In this document: positions 54,824 to 64,000 of the stretch, piece by piece
Position numbering within the stretch: the first letter of the stretch is position 1
Layout of the letters: every line of letters begins with the position of its first letter
Assembly (NCBI RefSeq): GCF_024347355.1
Contig: NZ_AP025466.1
Coordinates: forward strand, 1,488,001 to 1,552,000
Length of the DNA stretch: 64,000 nucleotides
Direction: 5' to 3'
From: Vibrio chagasii
GTDB lineage: Bacteria; Pseudomonadota; Gammaproteobacteria; Enterobacterales; Vibrionaceae
Program-made: the position numbers and the translations under genes
The notes under the pieces: model-generated
Databases searched by the model: none
What the model was told of the DNA's origin: nothing
Seen by the model: the letters and a program-made list of their open reading frames with translations, nothing else

Positions 54824-57439
54824 CTATTCACTCTCCGCTTCTTTGGAAGCCTCTGTTGCCGTGTTTTTGTACAGCCATTTATCGAGCACAATTTTCAGAG
54901 CGTCTATGGATGTTGGCTTTTCTAGGCGGGCATCCATTAACTGTGCGATCATCTCTAGTTCACGCTGGCCTGACTCACCAGAAAGAGCGATGATAGGCGT
55001 GTTAGGTGAGCGTGCCTTGATGATCTGACTTGCTTCAAAACCATTCATGACTGGCATTTGTACATCCATTAATATCAAATCGACGTGATTTTTCCTAAAC
55101 AGTTCGATGGCATTTTCCCCATTTTTTGCTTGCAGGCTGTTTACGCCCAGTCTGGTTAGATACATCTGAACAAGGGTACGTTGCACCTCTTTGTCGTCAA
55201 CGATGAGCACGGTTGGGGCTATGCTATTCGTAGTAACTTGTGTAGCTATTGCATCGGATTTTTTTTCTTCAGTTCTGATGTTTTGGGGCTGTAAGACGGC
55301 TTCATCGGCTTTTTCGACATGGGTCTGGCTTTGCTGCCAGTCGTTAAAGTAAGGTGTCCGTAAAGTGTCCGCTTTTGGTGCATTGGGTACCACAGGGAAA
55401 TAAAGATGGAACTCAGTAAATTGGCCGCGCTCGGATTGACACTCCACTCTGCCGCCAAATGAACGCATGACTCGTTGACAATAGCCTAACCCCAAGCCGC
55501 TACCACCGCTTTTTTGGTAAGAGAAGAAATCGTCGAAGATCTTGTGTCTGATCGCTTCATCAATGCCTGGCCCTGTATCTCTGAAAGTGAGGATATTTTC
55601 GTAAGAACCGACTTGGGAACTGATTTCGATTTGGCTATTTGGGTACGAATCAAAATAGTAAATTGCATTGCGGATAAGATTGAAAATTACAAAATTGAAT
55701 AAAGTTTCGTTTAGATTTGCCACAAAATCTGCGTGTTGAGGTAAGCGAATACGTTCGATGATTTTCTCGTTTTCAAAACCATAGTGGCTGACGGCTTGAT
55801 CTATTGCTTTGTGGATTGAAGTCATTGAGACCGGTCCATGGTCAAGTGAGCTGTCGCTAACCTCTCGTAATATAATATCAATTAGTTGTCGCCCGCGCTG
55901 AACGGCCGCTTGTCCATTTTCAATGTCAAGTTGGACCTGCTTTTCTGGGGCTTGGTTTTCGATATGCTGTTTCAAGACCTCGAAATGAAGTTGTACTTGA
56001 GCAAGTGGGTTACGCATCTCATGGGCTATGGAGTTGGCGAGTGCTCGGCTTTGGCGGACTCGTCTATCGGCTTCTATGGTACTTTGAACGCGGGCCAGTA
56101 AGGTCTGTAGCGCTGAAATCTCTTCATTAGAGAACATTTGATCATTGCTTTTGTGCGACGATACCAGTAAATGTGTGACAGACTTCCCTTGCCCGAACAA
56201 TGGCATAACCAAGGCGGTATTGTTCAAACTCATCTTGTCATACAGTGCTTTGAGCGAAAGTTTGGAGGGTGTTTTGTAATCCAGCTCTTGAGATAACTCG
56301 TCGAACACCAGCACTGACTCGTTTGTTGAAAGATAGTCTTCGTAGAAGGTTTCGTTGTAGTTGCTATTAACAAGACGAAGCTTGTCTTCAGGGATTTGCA
56401 ACAGCTGACCTAAACGGCGCATTGCATCGTCAATCGACAGTTTAAAATCTTCTTCCAAGGCCAGTATTTGCTGTACTGGGGTCTTCTTGTTTCCATAAAC
56501 GAAGAAAGACGCATAGTGACTAACACGTTTGTAGAGTACGTGCCAGGTGATACCGATCATCGCACAGATTGGGATCGCGATTAACCATTGGTTATCGTCA
56601 GTTTGGGGGATGAATATCACGCCGAATGGAATTGCTAAAATCATGCATACTAAAAGTGTATTAAGACCAATGTAAGCAAGATATTTCACGCTGTAGAAAC
56701 GTGAAGTCAGAAGAGCATAGCCAACAAACATCATCTCGCTAATGGAGAGTGCGGGAGGTAGCCAAGTTAGCGAAAAGTCCTTGAGGAAGTAAGTCATTCC
56801 GACTTGTATCGCTAGAGTGGATAGCATGTAGACTAGTATCCCAGATATCATATAGCTAGTTTTCGCGAGTGTTAGGCGATTACTATTGACCCTCATAGCT
56901 AGTAGGTTGAATAAAGTGAGCAGCATAGAGCAAAGCATAGCGTTGAAAAAGTATGAGGTGTGTGGCCCAAACTCTATACTGAACTGACTTGGTCCTAGCA
57001 CTTCCACGTACTTAACTGTCTGATCTTGTTGTAAGTTTACACATAATGAATATGTAACCAGTAGGCTGAAGGTGAGACGTTGCCAAAAGTAAACGTTGTC
57101 TTTTCTCTGCTCTGCGTGTAGCTGACATGAGAAGTAAAAAGCAAAAGCAAAAGCCAAAGAAGAGGCAATGTTTGCAAACTTAGCCATGAAGATCGCTGTA
57201 TCCATCCCCAACAACACAAGTAAGTCAGTATGGAAATATGCATTACATCCTATCCATGCAATTATACAGCAGGAATAAGCAATATAAGATGCATGATGTG
57301 ATCGCCAAATACTTTCATTTTTTTGTCGCAAGCGAATGCAATAGTAAAATAGCCACATGACAACAATTGCTAAAGTTGCAAGAAGGATAATTGCTTTCGC
57401 ATAGGAGATGGTTTCTAAGTTAAAATCAAAAACGATCAT
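54824..57439 (-). CDS. luxN: Quorum-sensing hybrid histidine kinase, AHL receptor LuxN
   Basis: 871-residue inner-membrane hybrid kinase. About nine membrane helices fill residues 10-320, the layout of the LuxN AHL-sensing region. A cytoplasmic linker (about 330-460) follows, then the HisKA box with the phosphorylated histidine in ANSIAHEMRNP (about residue 473), the ATPase part with the N-box (NLIRNA) and the G-box (SGGSGLGLGYCQ), and a C-terminal receiver domain (about 740-860) with the phosphoacceptor aspartate in LILMDVQMP (about 790). LuxN binds the signal made by LuxM and passes phosphate via LuxU to LuxO. It starts 6 bases after the luxM stop. Confidence 0.94.
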   Translation of the reverse strand: MIVFDFNLETISYAKAIILLATLAIVVMWLFYYCIRLRQKNESIWRSHHASYIAYSCCIIAWIGCNAYFHTDLLVLLGMDTAIFMAKFANIASSLAFAFAFYFSCQLHAEQRKDNVYFWQRLTFSLLVTYSLCVNLQQDQTVKYVEVLGPSQFSIEFGPHTSYFFNAMLCSMLLTLFNLLAMRVNSNRLTLAKTSYMISGILVYMLSTLAIQVGMTYFLKDFSLTWLPPALSISEMMFVGYALLTSRFYSVKYLAYIGLNTLLVCMILAIPFGVIFIPQTDDNQWLIAIPICAMIGITWHVLYKRVSHYASFFVYGNKKTPVQQILALEEDFKLSIDDAMRRLGQLLQIPEDKLRLVNSNYNETFYEDYLSTNESVLVFDELSQELDYKTPSKLSLKALYDKMSLNNTALVMPLFGQGKSVTHLLVSSHKSNDQMFSNEEISALQTLLARVQSTIEADRRVRQSRALANSIAHEMRNPLAQVQLHFEVLKQHIENQAPEKQVQLDIENGQAAVQRGRQLIDIILREVSDSSLDHGPVSMTSIHKAIDQAVSHYGFENEKIIERIRLPQHADFVANLNETLFNFVIFNLIRNAIYYFDSYPNSQIEISSQVGSYENILTFRDTGPGIDEAIRHKIFDDFFSYQKSGGSGLGLGYCQRVMRSFGGRVECQSERGQFTEFHLYFPVVPNAPKADTLRTPYFNDWQQSQTHVEKADEAVLQPQNIRTEEKKSDAIATQVTTNSIAPTVLIVDDKEVQRTLVQMYLTRLGVNSLQAKNGENAIELFRKNHVDLILMDVQMPVMNGFEASQIIKARSPNTPIIALSGESGQRELEMIAQLMDARLEKPTSIDALKIVLDKWLYKNTATEASKEAESE

Positions 57440-57445
57440 TGTTGA

Positions 57446-58624
57446 TTACCACGTAGTGTTTTTGTTTTCACGAAGCATACGTCGGTAGTCACGAAAGTTA
57501 ACTTGCTCAAACGCTCTTAACATGAGTTTAATATTCCACAGCCCGCGATAGGTCTTCGTACCATTTCCATTTAAATCACATACGCCTAAATGAAAGTAAG
57601 CTTTGGGGCCGATTGCTTTGTAAAAGTCGAGTATCAATGGTTGATCAATTATGGTGAAGCCTATTTTATAGTTGGCTTGGTATAAAAGATTAATCATTTC
57701 TTTTTGTGCAAGATAGAGGAAGAAGAGCTTTTGTGTGGTATTCCCGTTGACGGTTAGACGAAGTATTTCACAAAGCACCAATGTATCGGATATCTGTAAC
57801 TGGAAGTGATGATCAAACTGCACAATAGAATTGCATTGCGATAGATCTGGCGGTGTAAAGAGTTTCAACCTTGTCAGTTCATCATAGCTGCGAAGTGGCA
57901 TAGAATATTGCCAGTGTTCATTACTGAAGGGAGGCGCATAGCTTAACCAAGTGTCCTTGGTTGACCAGTCTTGCAGAAGTGCCGAGGATACTAGTGTTGG
58001 AAACGCTTCATCTACTGGGTGCTTGAGCAAGACAAAGTGTTTACCAGATTGCGAAAGGTGTAATAAAGGCAGCATCTCATACCATTTTTCACCCTTTATG
58101 AAGATCTCTAGATTACTTAAAGCAATCGCATCATTGATGGGCATGGCTTGTGGATGGCATGGTGTTTGTACCATGAGTGAATCGGACTCGATGTGCTCAA
58201 TGATCGCGCCATAATACGCGGAATCTTTAATAGGTAACTCGATACGTGAGTTGGGAGGATCGCTCAGTGGTGATCTTGCCTTTATTACGGCAATCTCGCA
58301 TTCGCACCAAAAGTCTAACCATGACATATAACATTGGCTTGCGGCCTTCTCTAACAAAACCAATTCAGGGTTCAAGGTGCTTGGGTATCGCTTAATGAGT
58401 TCGCGATAGTCCATCAACTCAAACAACACTGACAAGCTTTTGTTTTGATGCTCCGGGAACAAAGATTCAAGGAGGTTTCGTCGATAGTCAGTAACGGTTT
58501 GGAAAAGAGCGGTGCGCTGCTCGGTATGATAAGTATTGATGACGAGATCTATTAGTGCTCGTTGTTGCTTTTCGATAGACTCATCGCTAGCCAATAGCGA
58601 GTTTAAAGACGATAGTAGTTTCAT
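57446..58624 (-). CDS. luxM: Acyl-homoserine-lactone synthase LuxM/AinS
   Basis: 392-residue autoinducer synthase of the LuxM/AinS family, which is unrelated to LuxI. It makes an acyl-homoserine lactone (in V. harveyi 3-hydroxy-C4-HSL; the acyl chain here cannot be read) from S-adenosylmethionine and an acyl carrier. Recognised by overall length and the C-terminal segments [29 protein letters not shown] and [12 protein letters not shown], plus its place directly upstream of luxN, as in V. harveyi. It is the first gene of the pair; the promoter should lie in the 415-base gap upstream. Confidence 0.94.
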   Translation of the reverse strand: MKLLSSLNSLLASDESIEKQQRALIDLVINTYHTEQRTALFQTVTDYRRNLLESLFPEHQNKSLSVLFELMDYRELIKRYPSTLNPELVLLEKAASQCYMSWLDFWCECEIAVIKARSPLSDPPNSRIELPIKDSAYYGAIIEHIESDSLMVQTPCHPQAMPINDAIALSNLEIFIKGEKWYEMLPLLHLSQSGKHFVLLKHPVDEAFPTLVSSALLQDWSTKDTWLSYAPPFSNEHWQYSMPLRSYDELTRLKLFTPPDLSQCNSIVQFDHHFQLQISDTLVLCEILRLTVNGNTTQKLFFLYLAQKEMINLLYQANYKIGFTIIDQPLILDFYKAIGPKAYFHLGVCDLNGNGTKTYRGLWNIKLMLRAFEQVNFRDYRRMLRENKNTTW

Positions 58625-59039
58625 GGTGTTAACCTAGATTGATATAATTATTTTTATTCGATCTGCACTTATTCCCTGACACTTATATTATGTAAGCCTT
58701 GAACTAACGTTATTTTCGTGTGTACAAATAACGTTGCTTGTGTCTACGAGATTAAAAACAAGTTGCATAATCGAGCGCAAGTCTACTACTTGCGTATTTT
58801 CTTAACAACCGAACTTTTTCTAGATTATAAAGCTCTAAATTAGTTTTTTCTCAATAACTTAAGAGCAATTCATACGCCTAGCCTAACATGTAGCTAGTGA
58901 GCATAAACCTTTGGTTTTATAAACTGATACTAAATATCTATTTTTTGAAGCAATCTCATAACTAATACGCAACTAAATTCACCTTTATAATTGTAGGGAA
59001 TATAACGACGAGCCAAATATACAATTAACAAATATAATT
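58625..59039. other. Divergent intergenic region between luxM and the collagenase gene
   Basis: About 415 AT-rich bases, shared by luxM (leftwards) and the collagenase gene (rightwards). It could carry a quorum-sensing regulator site (LuxR/HapR type), but I cannot pick one with confidence. Confidence 0.6.
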
Positions 59040-61469
59040 ATGCTTCATACTCGTTTATTTCCACGTCATCGCTTGGCGCTCGCTTGCTTACTTTCTAGTG
59101 CATCTACTTTCTCTTTTGCTCAAAGCCAATGTGAGGTGTCTGAACTTCAATTATCACCTGATCTCGCTCTTGCGGTTTCACTAGCCGACAACAGTTGTTA
59201 TAGCTCTTGGTTCTCTGCATCAAAAAGTTCGTTAACCAATATCTACAGCGAAAACAGCCTGATCCAAATTAGTAATCTACTGAACTTAGAGATAGCCCGT
59301 TACCAAGGCGAATCTGAGCAAGCACGCAAGCTTGAAAACTTAGGTGAATTTGTACGCGCAGCTTATTACGTTCGTTATAACGCGCGAGAAGAAGATTTTT
59401 CAGAGGCGTTGAGCGAGCGCTTTGCACACTCAACCAATGCATTTCTTGCTAATCCTAATTCGCTAAATCAAGGGCGAGAACAAGTTGGTGCGCTGAAGAG
59501 CCTGACTCTAATGGTCGACAACGTGAAGCAGCTTTCACTCACTATGGATGCACAACTTGCGGCACTTAGCCATTTCAACCGTGAAACGGCGCAAGACACA
59601 CAGTGGGTCGATGGGCTCAATAATCTATTTAGAGCGATGGCCGGCCATGCCGCTCGAGATGACTTCTACGACTACCTAGCAAACAACACTCAACATATAG
59701 ATACACTAGCGACGTTTGCTCGCGAAAATCGCTGGGCTTTGGATACTGACGCAAGTTTTCTGGTTTATAACGCGGTGCGCGAGACTGGAAGGTTGCTAGC
59801 AAGCCCAGATAAAGCGACTAAAGATAAAGCGTTGCAGGTGATGCAAGATGTGATGGCGCAAAATCCACTGGGTAGTCAGCACGACAAACTGTGGCTAGCG
59901 GCGGTAGAAATGCTGGGTTACTTTGCACCAGAGGGTTTGAACGGGCTCGATCTTGAACAGGCGAAACGCGACGTTGCTCGACGTATCTTACCTAACCGCT
60001 ACGAGTGTCAAGGTCCTGCTATTCTTCGCTCTCAAAATCTAACCGAGTCACAAGCTGCAAAGGCATGTGATGTATTGGCGGCAAAAGAGGCAGACTTTCA
60101 CCAAGTGGCTAATACTGGGCAGCAACCGGTCGCTGACGACAACAATAATAATGTTGAGATCGCGGTATTTGGTAACAAAGGCAGCTATACTGATTACTCT
60201 TCATTCCTGTTTGGCAATACGACAGATAACGGTGGTCAGTACTTAGAAGGTAATCCGGCCGGCTTGGATAATGTCGCGCGTTTCGTGGCTTACCGTTACG
60301 ACAATGGGGATGAGCTCTCCATTCTGAATTTTGAACATGAATACATGCATTACCTAGATGCACGCTTCAATCTATATGGCTCATTTAATGATAACTTGGC
60401 TCATGGCTACGTAGTGTGGTGGTTAGAAGGTTTCGCCGAATATATGCACTACAAGCTAGGCTACGATGCCGCAATACGCTTAATTGATAGTGGCAAGATG
60501 CGCCTATCGGATGTGTTTGCAACCACTTACTCTCATGATTCGAATCGTATTTACCGATGGGGGTATTTAGCGACTCGCTTTATGCTAGAGGAGCACCCCA
60601 ATGAAGTGCAAAGCTTACTGGCACTGTCTCGTTCTGGTCAGTTTGCTGAATGGGCAAAGCAGGTAAAAGTGCTTGGCCAACAGTACGACGGTGAATTTGA
60701 ACGTTGGCTAGATACGGTAACAAGTGAAGACAAACCTGAGCCTGGAGAACCAACTGAACCGACAGAACCAAGTGATCAAATCAAGACTCTTATTGCCAAC
60801 CAAAGCCTAGTGTTGAGCGGTGAAGCATACAGTGAGCAGCTATTTTATGTTGACGTCCCTGAGAACACCACACACTTTGAGGTGTTAATTGAAGGGAAAC
60901 CTCAAGGGGATGCTGATCTCTACATGAGCTACAACCGCGCTGCGCATTACTATGACTTTGAGTTCAGCCAGTATGGCAGTGGCAGCAATGAGGTGGTGGT
61001 ATTTGAGCCAGAGGCGACGGGATATATTAAGCTCGGTCGTTACTACATGAGCGTTACGGGACGAACTGAATTCAACGGGGTGAAGCTGTTTGCATCTTTG
61101 GAAACAGAACAACCCGTTCCACAGTCTCCAGAGCAAGATGACCTAACACCTGTGGTATTAGAATCTGGTAAAGCTCATCTGTTTACTGTTCATCAACAAC
61201 GTTACGCTGCCGTTTATGTTCCAGAGGGTGTACAAGAAGTTCGCGTATGGCTAATCGATCAAAATAATGATCCAGCAGAGAAAGGTAATGTTGATCTGTT
61301 TGCAAGCGGTGCATATTGGCCAACCGTTGGGCAGCATGACTATGCGTCGGATTATCGTGGCAGCAATGAGTATCTACAAATACCTGTGACTGAGGAAGGG
61401 TACTTACACTTCTTGTTAAGTGCAGAACAGCAAGGTGATGATGTCGAGATGTTAGTCTATTTTCATTAA
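59040..61469 (+). CDS. Secreted collagenase, Vibrio M9 type
   Basis: 809-residue secreted metalloprotease. A signal peptide (residues about 1-27, ending SFAQ) is followed by an N-terminal activator-like domain (M9N, about 40-320), the catalytic domain with zinc motif HEYMH at residues 433-437 and the third-ligand glutamate in WWLEGFAEY (about 460-468), a Pro/Glu/Thr linker ([14 protein letters not shown]), and two C-terminal PPC domains (about 585-680 and 700-805). The size matches known Vibrio collagenases. The role is degradation of collagen in animal hosts or marine detritus. It is divergent from luxM and may be density-regulated. A terminator follows. Confidence 0.94.
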   Translation: MLHTRLFPRHRLALACLLSSASTFSFAQSQCEVSELQLSPDLALAVSLADNSCYSSWFSASKSSLTNIYSENSLIQISNLLNLEIARYQGESEQARKLENLGEFVRAAYYVRYNAREEDFSEALSERFAHSTNAFLANPNSLNQGREQVGALKSLTLMVDNVKQLSLTMDAQLAALSHFNRETAQDTQWVDGLNNLFRAMAGHAARDDFYDYLANNTQHIDTLATFARENRWALDTDASFLVYNAVRETGRLLASPDKATKDKALQVMQDVMAQNPLGSQHDKLWLAAVEMLGYFAPEGLNGLDLEQAKRDVARRILPNRYECQGPAILRSQNLTESQAAKACDVLAAKEADFHQVANTGQQPVADDNNNNVEIAVFGNKGSYTDYSSFLFGNTTDNGGQYLEGNPAGLDNVARFVAYRYDNGDELSILNFEHEYMHYLDARFNLYGSFNDNLAHGYVVWWLEGFAEYMHYKLGYDAAIRLIDSGKMRLSDVFATTYSHDSNRIYRWGYLATRFMLEEHPNEVQSLLALSRSGQFAEWAKQVKVLGQQYDGEFERWLDTVTSEDKPEPGEPTEPTEPSDQIKTLIANQSLVLSGEAYSEQLFYVDVPENTTHFEVLIEGKPQGDADLYMSYNRAAHYYDFEFSQYGSGSNEVVVFEPEATGYIKLGRYYMSVTGRTEFNGVKLFASLETEQPVPQSPEQDDLTPVVLESGKAHLFTVHQQRYAAVYVPEGVQEVRVWLIDQNNDPAEKGNVDLFASGAYWPTVGQHDYASDYRGSNEYLQIPVTEEGYLHFLLSAEQQGDDVEMLVYFH

Positions 61470-61496
61470 GGTACAAATCTCGAATATATAGATAAC

Positions 61497-61524
61497 AAGC
61501 CGAGTATAAACACTCGGCTTTGTT
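61497..61524 (+). terminator. Terminator of the collagenase gene
   Basis: AAGCCGAGT and ACTCGGCTT form a 9-bp perfect stem with a 6-base loop, followed by TGTTC. Confidence 0.85.
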
Positions 61525-61674
61525 CTTCTGACAGTTTTCTGTGTTTATAGAGTATTTGCACCATAATCTCTGATGAAGTGATGACATTGGCGGTTTAAGC
61601 TTGTAAGCATATGAAACATCGAGATAACGGTGTGGTCACTTGTTAAAACTGAATGATTTATTTAGTGAGGATCT

Positions 61675-62067
61675 ATGAAGAAAGCACGATTAACATCACT
61701 ACTTGGAGTTGCGACTTTAGTTGGCGTGGTTGCTCTGGCTGGATGCAGTCAGAATGGTGAAGTGATGACTCAGTCACAAGAGAATACGAATCCGATCTGT
61801 AGTACTAAAAACCTAACTGGTGGTTGGTCGAAAAGTGAAGTCACACCACAAGCAGAGCAAGCGCTAGACGCCGTGCTTAGCCAAATGAACACGTCTGCAA
61901 AGCTTCAACAAATCTTGAGTGTTCGAACTCAAGTGGTGGCTGGTTTGAATTACGCGATTGAGTTTGAAATGGATAATGGTGAAGTGTGGAATACGATTGT
62001 ATACCGCTCTCTACAAGGCGATATCGAAATGGTTCAGGCCGCGCAGCAAGGCCGTTTGTGTCAGTAG
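61675..62067 (+). CDS. Lipoprotein with cystatin-like motif
   Basis: 130-residue lipoprotein. Signal peptide with lipobox ALAGC (cysteine at about residue 24). The mature part resembles a cystatin fold: a helix (AEQALDAVLSQMN), then the hairpin motif QVVAG (about residues 82-86; QxVxG of cystatins) followed by LNYAIEFEM, and a conserved cysteine at each end (ICSTK and LCQ). Cystatins inhibit cysteine proteases; whether this one does is unknown. GTGAGG lies before the ATG. It follows the collagenase by 205 bases and has its own promoter region. An IS sits in its terminator. Confidence 0.82.
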   Translation: MKKARLTSLLGVATLVGVVALAGCSQNGEVMTQSQENTNPICSTKNLTGGWSKSEVTPQAEQALDAVLSQMNTSAKLQQILSVRTQVVAGLNYAIEFEMDNGEVWNTIVYRSLQGDIEMVQAAQQGRLCQ

Positions 62068-62100
62068 TCTAAGCTAGCTATCAAATATAACGTCTCACAC

Positions 62101-62112
62101 AAAAATGGCTCC
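62101..62112 (+). terminator. Left arm of an interrupted terminator
   Basis: AAAAATGGCTCC here pairs with GGAGCCATTTTT at 63631-63642. Without the insertion sequence the two would form a rho-independent hairpin with loop CAACTT just past the cystatin-like lipoprotein gene. Confidence 0.75.
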
Positions 62113-62120
62113 CAACTTGG
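62111..62120 (+). repeat. Left copy of the 10-bp target-site repeat
   Basis: CCCAACTTGG lies directly before the IS left end and again directly after its right end (63623-63632). Direct flanking repeats are the mark of transposition. Confidence 0.88.
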
Positions 62121-62135
62121 CTGTCTCTTATACAC

Positions 62136-62166
62136 AAATCCCTAAGCCACGCTTGGGGATTTTTTT
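62136..62166 (+). terminator. Hairpin inside the IS left end
   Basis: AAATCCCTAAGC and GCTTGGGGATTT pair (one mismatch) with a CAC loop, followed by a T run. It would end transcripts entering from outside, which protects an IS from read-through activation. Confidence 0.8.
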
Positions 62167-62222
62167 GAACTATTTTTAGGTTTCATGATCTGATCATCTA
62201 AGCAATGACAAGGATGATTATC

Positions 62223-63599
62223 ATGACCTATATAGAGCCAACCCTTTGGGCACAAAAACAGTTCGGTCAAGCCCACCTTAATGACCCTAGACGCACTCAA
62301 AGACTCGTTGCTCTCGCAGCCTCACTGGCCGAGCAGCCTGGCGTACCCGTCTCGAAACTCATTATATCCCCTGCTGAAATGGAAGGGGCTTATCGCTTCA
62401 TCCGTAATGAGCAAATCAAAGCAGAAGATATCGCAGAAGCGGGTTTTTATGTCACCGCACAAGAAGCATTAGAGCAACAAACACTTCTTGCCTTAGAAGA
62501 CACCACTTCTCTCAGTTACTCCCATCGCAGCATTCGAGATGAACTCGGGCACTCTAATCAAGGCAATCGACATCGCGCCATGTTTGTACACTCAACCTTA
62601 CTTTTTGCTCCCGACACTCAATCTGTTATTGGTTTAATTGAACAACAGCGCTGGACTCGTGATATAGAAAAGCGAGGTCAAAGGCACCAGCATGCGACTC
62701 GACCATACAAAGAGAAAGAAAGTTATAAGTGGGAACAAGCCTCTCGCCATGTCGCTGAGCGACTTGGCGATAAAATTTCGGATGTCATTTCTGTGTGCGA
62801 TAGAGAAGCCGACCTATTTGAATACCTCACTTACAAGCGAGAGCAACAACAAAGGTTCCTCGTTCGCTCAATGCAAAGCCGCTGTATTGAAGAGCACGAT
62901 AATCGTCTTTATAGCTATGCTTCTACCCTGTTATCAGCCGGAGAGAAAGTGCTCGAAATACCGCAAAAAGGCGGTCGTAAAGCTCGCAAGGCTCATTTAG
63001 ATATCAAATATGCCCCCGTGACACTCAAGTCTCCTGCTAACAAGAAAGAGTTCGATAACATTCCGCTTTACTACGTGGGATGTATAGAACAAGGAGAGAG
63101 TGGTAATAAGCTCGCATGGCACTTACTGACTTCAGAGCCGATAACGAGCAAGGAAGAGGCACTCAAAATCGTCAGTTATTATGAGCGGCGCTGGCTGATA
63201 GAAGATTTTCATAAAGTCTGGAAAAGTGAAGGGACTGAAGTTGAGCAACTGAGAATGCAAAGTAAGGATAACTTAGAAAGGCTCAGCGTCGTTTTGGCTT
63301 TTATCGCGACTCGGTTACTCCAGTTGAGGTTTATGAATGAATCAGACGAGTTATCTAAGAGCAGTTGTGAGCAGGTATTAAAAGGCAAAGCGTGGAAGTT
63401 AATGTGGCTCAAGTTGGAGAGCAAAAAACTACCGAAAGAAGCGCCTAATATATCATGGGCTTACAACGGTATTGCTCGGTTAGGTGGTTGGAAGAATACC
63501 AAGCGAACAGGTCGCGCTTCTATAAAGACGTTATGGCAAGGATGGCTTAGGTTACAAACCATCCTTGAAGGGTATGAACTCGCCAAGTCTCTTGATTAA
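62223..63599 (+). CDS. IS4-family DDE transposase (IS50-like)
   Basis: 458-residue transposase. I use the ATG at 62223 because AAGGA lies 8 bases upstream; an in-frame ATG six codons earlier lacks a site. The N-terminus (LNDPRRTQRLV; EGAYRFIRNEQI) and the core match the Tn5/IS50 transposase. The catalytic triad is visible: Asp in LEDTTSLSY (residue 93), Asp in VCDREADL (193), Glu in RWLIEDFHKVWK (327; Y-R-E-K type signature), close to Tn5 D97/D188/E326. The C-terminus keeps GIARLGGWKNTKRTG. No frameshift or stop is seen, so it is likely active. Confidence 0.95.
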   Translation: MTYIEPTLWAQKQFGQAHLNDPRRTQRLVALAASLAEQPGVPVSKLIISPAEMEGAYRFIRNEQIKAEDIAEAGFYVTAQEALEQQTLLALEDTTSLSYSHRSIRDELGHSNQGNRHRAMFVHSTLLFAPDTQSVIGLIEQQRWTRDIEKRGQRHQHATRPYKEKESYKWEQASRHVAERLGDKISDVISVCDREADLFEYLTYKREQQQRFLVRSMQSRCIEEHDNRLYSYASTLLSAGEKVLEIPQKGGRKARKAHLDIKYAPVTLKSPANKKEFDNIPLYYVGCIEQGESGNKLAWHLLTSEPITSKEEALKIVSYYERRWLIEDFHKVWKSEGTEVEQLRMQSKDNLERLSVVLAFIATRLLQLRFMNESDELSKSSCEQVLKGKAWKLMWLKLESKKLPKEAPNISWAYNGIARLGGWKNTKRTGRASIKTLWQGWLRLQTILEGYELAKSLD

Positions 63600-63622
63600 C
63601 CAGACTTGTGATCAAGAGACAG

Positions 63623-63632
63623 CCCAACTTGG
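63623..63632 (+). repeat. Right copy of the 10-bp target-site repeat
   Basis: CCCAACTTGG follows the IS right end and matches the copy before the left end exactly. Confidence 0.88.
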
Positions 63633-63678
63633 AGCCATTTTTATTCTGATTAGCGCTTTATCGTAAGCTCGTAACGGT

Positions 63679-64000
63679 TTATTCCGCCTCAGATAATTCA
63701 GGTTCTGATACTTCGCTTTCAGATAACTCAACAACGCAAGCTCGGCTGATATCTTCATCGATGTATGCCATACCCAGTTTATTTAGGTAATCCATGCGGT
63801 CTGCAGTACGAAGATCGATATCAGGGCCTGCAATCTTGTTATCTTGGTAAACTTTAGCGAGATGAGCCATAAACTGCTCGCCCACACTCATCATTAACAG
63901 GCTCATCGCACCCACGTCCGGCCTTACTTTAGCGCGCTGTTTTTCAGACAGGTTTACCGCTAATACGATAGGTTGTTCATCACCTTCAAAACGAACGCTG
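63679..64000 (-). CDS. Unidentified protein, C-terminal part
   Basis: The last 107 codons of a minus-strand gene that continues beyond the window. The visible part (from SVRFEGDEQPIVLAVNLSEKQRAKVRPDVG to the end) is helical with VGEQFMAHLAKVYQDNKI and ADRMDYLNKLGMAYIDEDISRACVVEL, and ends with an acidic, repetitive tail (SESEVSEPELSEAE). No membrane helix or signal is visible here. I do not recognise the family. A methionine at 63915 is internal, since the frame stays open to the edge. Confidence 0.75.
   Translation of the reverse strand, partial: SVRFEGDEQPIVLAVNLSEKQRAKVRPDVGAMSLLMMSVGEQFMAHLAKVYQDNKIAGPDIDLRTADRMDYLNKLGMAYIDEDISRACVVELSESEVSEPELSEAE

Larger units (their letters stand above)
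62121..63622 (+). mobile_element. IS4-family insertion sequence, IS50-like, 1502 bp
   Basis: Complete insertion sequence. Left end CTGTCTCTTATACACAAAT and right end (reverse complement) CTGTCTCTTGATCACAAGT are imperfect inverted repeats, very close to the Tn5/IS50 outside-end and mosaic-end sequences. It carries one transposase gene and has 10-bp direct repeats on both sides. IS50 itself makes 9-bp repeats, so this is a related element. Intact ends, an intact gene and exact flanking repeats suggest a recent insertion and possible activity. A hairpin inside the left end may block read-in transcription. Confidence 0.94.

Noticed and set aside
1..64000. CRISPR array, tRNA, rRNA or prophage
   Set aside because: I saw no regularly spaced repeats, no tRNA-like CCA-ended cloverleaf, no rRNA motifs and no phage structural genes.

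Overview
The window looks like a stretch of a Vibrio genome, most likely the second chromosome. Several features point there: a luxM/luxN quorum-sensing pair, a Vibrio-type M9 collagenase, a pstSCAB operon without phoU followed by a GGDEF gene (an arrangement I recall from V. cholerae chromosome II), a MoxR/Bat operon, and a divergent malK / malEFG locus. Base composition is moderate (mid-40s % GC by eye). I see no rRNA, tRNA or CRISPR array. The species cannot be fixed from this sequence alone.

Layout. 1-5.7 kb: the 3' part of a TonB-dependent receptor of the haemoglobin/transferrin type, followed at once by a large secreted zinc metalloprotease and two DUF1566 (Lcl-C type) exported proteins. 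These form one tight + strand cluster that looks like a surface nutrient-capture module. 5.7-7.4 kb: a chemoreceptor. 7.4-11.6 kb: pstS-pstC-pstA-pstB phosphate importer with Pho-box-like sites upstream. 11.8-13.9 kb: a GAF-GAF-GGDEF diguanylate cyclase. 14.0-20.9 kb: a six-gene minus-strand operon (MoxR ATPase, DUF58, DUF4381, BatA, BatB with TPR and Gln-rich tail, BatD). 21.4-23.3 kb: a second chemoreceptor. 23.9-29.4 kb: malK facing malE-malF-malG across a 0.66 kb regulatory region with a CRP-like site and MalT-box-like hexamers.

29.4-40.3 kb is a patchwork of short transcription units: a hotdog thioesterase, a decayed oppA pseudogene, a DMT exporter with a divergent AraC regulator, an orphan lipoprotein, a secreted endonuclease I, and five small minus-strand genes (2H phosphoesterase-like, GNAT, NTF2-like, cytidine-deaminase-like, RDD). 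40.8-45.1 kb: an ABC export/lipoprotein-type system (ATPase, 836-residue FtsX permease, CrtC/AttH-like lipoprotein). 45.5-48.3 kb: a FecBCD/BtuCDF-type importer with a perfect 18-bp palindrome 32 bp before its first start codon. 48.4-54.7 kb: an MDR oxidoreductase, a small exported protein, a DMT exporter, two MFS transporters and an AraC regulator.

54.8-58.6 kb: luxN and luxM (AHL receptor kinase and synthase) on the minus strand. 59.0-62.1 kb: a collagenase and a small lipoprotein with a cystatin-like QVVAG motif. 62.1-63.6 kb: a 1502-bp IS4-family (IS50-like) insertion sequence with intact DDE residues, 10-bp flanking repeats, and an insertion point in the loop of a rho-independent terminator. 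63.7 kb to the end: the 3' part of an unidentified minus-strand gene.

How they work together: most units are ordinary Vibrio physiology (phosphate, maltodextrin, chemotaxis, quorum sensing). The points worth a second look are the receptor/protease/DUF1566 cluster, the palindrome-controlled metal- or cofactor-type importer, the AttEFGH-like ABC/lipocalin operon, the collagenase/cystatin-like pair next to luxMN, and the IS in a terminator loop.
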